A DNA stretch of 37,164 nt from Akkermansiaceae bacterium (GTDB taxonomy: Bacteria; Verrucomicrobiota; Verrucomicrobiia; Verrucomicrobiales; Akkermansiaceae): the NCBI GenBank assembly GCA_029242935.1, contig JAQWSX010000020.1:1-37164 (forward strand). Direction: 5' to 3'. Each line of letters begins with the position of its first letter. Position 1 is the stretch's first letter. The notes beneath the pieces are model-generated. The model was not told the DNA's origin. It saw only the letters and a list, made by a program, of their open reading frames with translations, and did not search any database. Shown here one piece after another: positions 32,444-37,164 of this stretch. The position numbers and the translations under genes were made by a program.

Positions 32444-33973
32444 TTAGCTCTCGGCAGTTGAGGTTTCAATTTCAATCCCAGCCTCTTTGGCGGCTCCTTC
32501 GGGATTCTCGTGTAATTCGTATTGGTAAGCTGGGATGATCTCTATGCCATCGTCAGGGTGGGCCTTCTTATCCTCATCGTGAGCGTCGCTCTCCTTGAGG
32601 GTCCATTTCACTTCAGCAATGTTGATACAGGGAAGAAAACGGAGGAAGAGAAGGAAGAGAGCGAGGAACATTCCGATCGTTCCGACAAAGGTGATAATAT
32701 CAACGCCGCTCGGGCTATAAGTTTTCCAGTCACCTGGCAGCCACATCCGTGCCAGTGTGGTGACAATGATGACAAAACGCTCGAACCACATTCCGATATT
32801 CACGCACATCGCAACAGCCATCACGACCCAGAGATTTTCGCGGCACTTCTTAAACCAGAAGATCTGAGGAGAAAGAACGTTTAACCCCATCATACAATAA
32901 TAGGCCCACCAATAAGGCCCATCGATTCGGAAGAGGAAAGCGGCCCCCTCATACTTAGCGCCCGAGTAGAAGGCGATAAAGAGCTCCATCAAGTAGGCAT
33001 AACCCACGATTGTCCCGGTCAAGAGGATGATCTTGGCCATGTTATCGATATGCTTCATCGTGATCATGTCATGCAGACCGTAGAGGGCCCGCGCAGGAAC
33101 CATGATGGTTAGCACCATCGCAAATCCACCGAAGATCGCACCTGCCACAAAGTAGGGTGGGAAGATGGTGGTGTGCCATCCAGGAACCACCGAAGTCGCA
33201 AAGTCAAACGAAACAACCGAGTGCACCGAGAGAACGAGCGGGGTCGAAAGCGCCGCTAGAAGTAAGTAGGCCATCTCATAGTGGCTCCATTGGCGGTTAC
33301 CTCCACGCCATCCCAAAGAGAAAATCCCATACATGAACTTCCGGATCCCAGGCTTACAACGATCGCGAATCGTCGCGAGGTCCGGAACCATTCCAAGGAA
33401 CCAGAAAATCAGAGAAATCGTAAAGTAAGTCGAGACCGCGAAAACATCCCAGAGGAGCGGCGACTTGAAGTTCTGCCAAATCGCATTTGAGTTAGGAATT
33501 GGCGCAAGGAACCACGCCATCCAAACACGTCCAACGTGAAAGGCCGGGAAGATGCCCGCGCACATCACCGCAAAAATCGTCATGGCCTCGGCCGCCCGGT
33601 TGATCGAGGTCCGCCAGTTTTGACGAGTTAGGAAAAGAATCGCAGAAATCAGTGTTCCGGCGTGCCCGATACCAATCCAGAAAACGAAGTTCACGATAGG
33701 CCATCCCCACATGACGCGGTTAGTATTACCCCAGACTCCTACTCCGGTGGAAACTAGGTAAGTCAGGCCACCGACAACTCCGACGAGAGCAATAATGGCC
33801 GATGGAATAAAAAGGATCCACCAAAGAAACGGCTGCCGGTCTTCGACAACACTGCAGATCCGCTTGGTGATCCAGTGATAGGAACGTTTATTAAGAATCA
33901 ACTCCTCACGTTCGAGGACGGGAATTTTGATCCCGTTCGTGTTGTTCTCAGACTGTGTGGTCGCTTCGGACAT
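32444..33973 (-). CDS. actC: Alternative complex III quinol-oxidising subunit ActC (NrfD/PsrC family)
   Basis: A 509-residue NrfD/PsrC-type protein with about ten membrane helices that holds the quinol site facing the ActB iron-sulphur clusters. Family stretches include [60 protein letters not shown], and [20 protein letters not shown]. The His and Asp residues in the last two segments belong to the proposed quinone site and proton path. The C-terminal tail is long and acidic (about 60 residues). It lies 30 bp after actB and abuts actD. Confidence 0.95.
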   Translation of the reverse strand: MSEATTQSENNTNGIKIPVLEREELILNKRSYHWITKRICSVVEDRQPFLWWILFIPSAIIALVGVVGGLTYLVSTGVGVWGNTNRVMWGWPIVNFVFWIGIGHAGTLISAILFLTRQNWRTSINRAAEAMTIFAVMCAGIFPAFHVGRVWMAWFLAPIPNSNAIWQNFKSPLLWDVFAVSTYFTISLIFWFLGMVPDLATIRDRCKPGIRKFMYGIFSLGWRGGNRQWSHYEMAYLLLAALSTPLVLSVHSVVSFDFATSVVPGWHTTIFPPYFVAGAIFGGFAMVLTIMVPARALYGLHDMITMKHIDNMAKIILLTGTIVGYAYLMELFIAFYSGAKYEGAAFLFRIDGPYWWAYYCMMGLNVLSPQIFWFKKCRENLWVVMAVAMCVNIGMWFERFVIIVTTLARMWLPGDWKTYSPSGVDIITFVGTIGMFLALFLLFLRFLPCINIAEVKWTLKESDAHDEDKKAHPDDGIEIIPAYQYELHENPEGAAKEAGIEIETSTAES

Positions 33974-34003
33974 GGGTTTCAGTCGCTAGAAAGGATTCTT
34001 AGA

Positions 34004-37000
34004 TTAGTGAATGTTGATTGTTGCCTGACCGAGGAATTTCGCGTCGGGCATTTTCTCGTTCGGATTCTTAACACGGGCGAGGTAGCTCGTGCGCGGACGG
34101 GTGTTGACGTATTGGAGCAAGTCGTAGTTACGGTCACTGCCTTGGACTTCCTTGTAGACGTCAGGCCCTTGGATAATCTTAACTGAGTCAAGAACGTTAC
34201 CCTTGGCGCGAACGACCTTGGAGGTGTTATCGAGAAGATTTCCAAAGGAAATCGCGTCGGTCGGACAGGCGTCCTGACAGGCCGTCTTGACGCTGTCGGG
34301 CTTAACACGAAGATCCCTGATACGATCAACCGCAACTTCGTGTGACTTCTTGCCAACCGCGTATTTTTTAACCTTCTGTTGCTGTTTCTGCTTAATCTTG
34401 GCTGACTCGAGACGCTGCACGCAGTAGGTGCACTTCTCCATGACGCCACGCATGCGAACGGTGACATTCGGGTTGCGCTGCTTCGATGGAGCCTCACCAA
34501 CCTGCTTCTCACCGAATGGGCCCTTGTAAAGGTTGCCCTTGATGAGTGGATTACGCTTATTGTAGTCGAAGAAATTGAAGCGACGAGCCTTGTAGGGGCA
34601 GTTATTGGCGCAGTAGCGGGTTCCAATGCAACGGTTGTAAGCCATTGAATTTAAACCTTCTTCGGTATGAACGGTGGCATTAACCGGGCAAACGGTCTCA
34701 CAAGGAGCCATCTCGCACTGAACGCAAGCAACAGGCTGGGGAATTGACTCGGGATTCTGGGTGACCCACTCCGGATTCTCCTTAGAATGATTGACGTGGC
34801 CATGCTCGACCGGATGTTCTTGTGAAGCGAAGTAGCGATCCATACGGATCCAGTGCATTTCACGTCCCATCGCAACCTGACTCTTCCCGACGATCGGAAT
34901 GTTGTTCTCGGCCTGACAAGCAACCAGACAAGCATTACAGCCGGTGCAAGTATTGAGATCGATAGCCATTCCCCACTGGTGAATTTTATCAGCAAGGTGA
35001 GTTTTCTTTGCAAGCTCGGTCTTTGACCAGGTCTCGCTGCCTTCCGGCTTGTAAAGTGAAATATTGTCAGGAGCATGGGAATCCATTCCCTGCTTCTTGA
35101 CGCTCTTCATCTGATTCGCAAAATCTCCTTTGCCTTCCAGTTTGTTGGTCGAAACCTCACGTGCAAGCGCACGACCATACATCGAGTTGTGCTCCTGAGT
35201 GAGCGCAACCGGATACTTTTCTTCCGTGGTCTTTACGACACCGCCAGAAGCAAAGTAAGGAGTTTCGGTGGTCCGAAGTTCATAGGCATTAAAACCAGTG
35301 TTGATCCCTACGTATCCAACAACCGGCTTAGATTTATCAGACTTAACCGCGCCCCCTCGACCATCATCAGCAGCCTGACCATAGCCAACTGGGAGAGTAA
35401 TCGCATTATCGGCATGACCGTAGGCAATGAGAACCGGCACGCGAATTTCGCGGCCGTTGACAGTAAGATCGATCATGGGCGAGTGATTCCCCTCGCCTTC
35501 CCCAGTTTCGTAGCGTTTTGAAACCTTCACCTCCGTACCGATGCGCATCAGTGAGGTTTTCGGCTCGAGAGCAATGACTCGCTCATAAACACCGAGCTCT
35601 TTCGCGGTCACGGGCGAAATCTGCGCGGCATTATCCCACGTCAACTTGGTGACGGGATCTGGAGACTCCTGAAGCCAGGCGTTATCAATGAAGCGGCCGT
35701 CAAGAATCGAAGCATCGGTGGCGAAAACAACTTCCAAGGCATTCGGAGAGGGTTCCGGAGCGAGCTTGATCTCGGGAAGAACCGCATTGAGTTCGCCAGC
35801 TTTGTATGAAGTGCCTTCAACGAAGCCGTTTGTGAGAGCATTCCGCCAAGAATCGTCATCTGCCTTTCCGGTCATCTCAGCCAAAGTCGCCTTGACCTCG
35901 CCCATCGCAGGAAAGAACTCGCCCTGTGGAAGATCTCCCCCACCAAGAAGATGTAAAAGGTCCAGCTCGGAAAGCCCGCCATAAAGTGGCAGGATCATGG
36001 GCTGAATGAGAGAAATCACACCGGTCTGGGATCGGGCATCCCCCCAACTCTCAAGGTAGTGAGCAGCAGGGACGTGCCAATCACAAGCCCATGCTGTCGC
36101 ATCAGTGCGGAGGCCCCAATGGACCGAAGCCTTCGCTTTGCCAAGAACCTCGGCAAAGCCGTCGGCGTCGAACACAGGATTGGAAGGAGTGAGGAAAATG
36201 ACATTCTCGATCGCGCCACTGTCAAGCGCACCTGTGAGATCGGCAAGTGATCCGTATTGCCCTAGCTCAGTCTGAACCGCACGAATTGCGGTTGAACCTA
36301 GCTTAGCATTTAAAGCAGCAGCAATTTGTTTCACGGCCTTGCTTTGGCGCGATCCGGCAAGAACCAGAGCACTAGCTCCAGCATTTTTTAGGTCCGCCGC
36401 ACATTCCTTGACCCAACTATCAAATTCAGCAATTGCGTTTTCCGCGCCGGGAAAAAGAGCCTCCTTATCCTTATCGCCAGGGTTGTAGCTTCCAACTCCA
36501 AGCGCGGAAGCAATTGCACCAGCCACGGCTTCAACACGGCTTGGAGCGACGCGGAGACGATGGTCTGCCATCCCTCCAGTCAGGCTGAACTGAGTCTCCA
36601 CCTGATAGAGGCGGTTCATCTTGTCAGCGTCTACATCGCGTTCTTGGTCGTAATTTTCGTTTCCACCCTGCCGCTTTTTGGAAAAAGCCTTGGAATTTCC
36701 AGTAAGATCGGTCCCAAGAAAGTCACAATCAAGAGAAAGAATACGAGTCGCCTTCTCGAAATCAACAACCTGTGAAACTCCGGCAGCAAGAGGCTCGCCC
36801 GAGGTCGCCTCGTAAGTAATAAGGGTCACTCCCTTGCTAGCCAAAACTTTGGCAAGTCGATTACGGGTGGGCGAATCATCATTGCCAAAAACCAAGGCGG
36901 TCTTGGCAAGTTCAAGAGATTGAAGTGAAGACTTAAGCTCACTCTTCGTAGCCTCTTTTCCGTCTTTCAGGATCTTACGGGAACGTGAGGGAGAGTAGAG

Positions 37001-37164
37001 ATCAAGAACCGAGTCCTGAGTCTGGGCGCAAGTCCCTGAAGCATCCGGGTGATCATGGTTGGGCTCACGTTTGGTCGGACGACCTTCGTAAGTCGTTACT
37101 ACCAAAGGAACTGCTCCAGTTGCCGATGGGCGCGTGATCGCATAGAAAAGCGGCGTGCCAGGGA
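34004..37164 (-). CDS. actB: Alternative complex III subunit ActB, molybdopterin-like and iron-sulphur fusion (N-terminus outside window)
   Basis: About 1,050 residues are visible; the frame runs off the window edge (PGTPLFYAITRPSATG is the first readable part), so the start is not here. The N-terminal two thirds resembles molybdopterin oxidoreductases (YEGRPTKREPNHDHPDASG, ARSQTGVISLIQP), but ActB is known to carry no molybdenum. The last third is a ferredoxin-like domain with four cysteine groups. These are CTGCNACLVAC, CVQCEMAPCETVCP, CIGTRYCANNCP, and CTYC with ACQDACP. The third group lacks one cysteine in the way expected for the [3Fe-4S] cluster. It takes electrons from quinol at ActC. 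actA would be expected just upstream. Confidence 0.96.
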   Translation of the reverse strand, partial: PGTPLFYAITRPSATGAVPLVVTTYEGRPTKREPNHDHPDASGTCAQTQDSVLDLYSPSRSRKILKDGKEATKSELKSSLQSLELAKTALVFGNDDSPTRNRLAKVLASKGVTLITYEATSGEPLAAGVSQVVDFEKATRILSLDCDFLGTDLTGNSKAFSKKRQGGNENYDQERDVDADKMNRLYQVETQFSLTGGMADHRLRVAPSRVEAVAGAIASALGVGSYNPGDKDKEALFPGAENAIAEFDSWVKECAADLKNAGASALVLAGSRQSKAVKQIAAALNAKLGSTAIRAVQTELGQYGSLADLTGALDSGAIENVIFLTPSNPVFDADGFAEVLGKAKASVHWGLRTDATAWACDWHVPAAHYLESWGDARSQTGVISLIQPMILPLYGGLSELDLLHLLGGGDLPQGEFFPAMGEVKATLAEMTGKADDDSWRNALTNGFVEGTSYKAGELNAVLPEIKLAPEPSPNALEVVFATDASILDGRFIDNAWLQESPDPVTKLTWDNAAQISPVTAKELGVYERVIALEPKTSLMRIGTEVKVSKRYETGEGEGNHSPMIDLTVNGREIRVPVLIAYGHADNAITLPVGYGQAADDGRGGAVKSDKSKPVVGYVGINTGFNAYELRTTETPYFASGGVVKTTEEKYPVALTQEHNSMYGRALAREVSTNKLEGKGDFANQMKSVKKQGMDSHAPDNISLYKPEGSETWSKTELAKKTHLADKIHQWGMAIDLNTCTGCNACLVACQAENNIPIVGKSQVAMGREMHWIRMDRYFASQEHPVEHGHVNHSKENPEWVTQNPESIPQPVACVQCEMAPCETVCPVNATVHTEEGLNSMAYNRCIGTRYCANNCPYKARRFNFFDYNKRNPLIKGNLYKGPFGEKQVGEAPSKQRNPNVTVRMRGVMEKCTYCVQRLESAKIKQKQQQKVKKYAVGKKSHEVAVDRIRDLRVKPDSVKTACQDACPTDAISFGNLLDNTSKVVRAKGNVLDSVKIIQGPDVYKEVQGSDRNYDLLQYVNTRPRTSYLARVKNPNEKMPDAKFLGQATINIH

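Overview
The window looks like chromosomal DNA of a Gram-negative member of the PVC group, most likely Verrucomicrobiota. It makes LPS (kdsA and lpt genes). It respires through an alternative complex III (Act) linked to an aa3-type oxidase. It also carries a secreted protein with lamin-tail-like modules and a lipoprotein with an SHD1-like domain, both common in that phylum. The assignment is inference from gene content; there is no rRNA in the window.

Layout. 1-3247 (minus): dnaK, groES and groEL (groEL cut by the window start), with a near-perfect sigma-54 -24/-12 box upstream of dnaK. 3525-6768 (plus): a tightly overlapping operon of a DUF1844 protein, kdsA, lptC-like, lptA-like and lptB. 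6826-10214 (minus): thrS (no TGS domain), infC (possible AUA start) and a HAD phosphatase. 10296-11024 (plus): a DUF2071 protein. 11129-12019 (minus): an RpoD/RpoS-like sigma factor with its own terminator. 12368-15273: two divergent ammonium transporters whose shared 140-bp spacer holds a sigma-54 box for each gene. 15335-16833 (minus): deoA preceded by a 59-aa XapX-type membrane protein. 16942-19890 (plus): a large secreted lamin-tail protein. 19959-20951 (minus): a thioredoxin-fold lipoprotein.

21065-37164 (minus) is one long respiratory operon, entered part-way through actB. The order of transcription is actB, actC, actD, actE, actF, a 107-aa anchored protein, a CcoN-like protein, a CcoO-like protein, a monohaem cytochrome c (CcoP-like), coxA, coxC, a subunit IV, two tiny membrane proteins and coxB. 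Quinol would be oxidised by ActBCDEF and electrons passed through c-type haems to the CuA site of CoxB and on to CoxA.

The most unusual content is in this operon. The CcoN-like protein has lost every CuB and high-spin haem histidine. The CcoO-like protein seems to have lost its axial methionine. CoxA has Leu in place of the K-channel Lys. CoxC carries about 400 extra residues in a predicted periplasmic loop. Together these suggest a derived ACIII/aa3 supercomplex in which a catalytically dead cbb3-like module may serve as a structural or electron-transfer adaptor.
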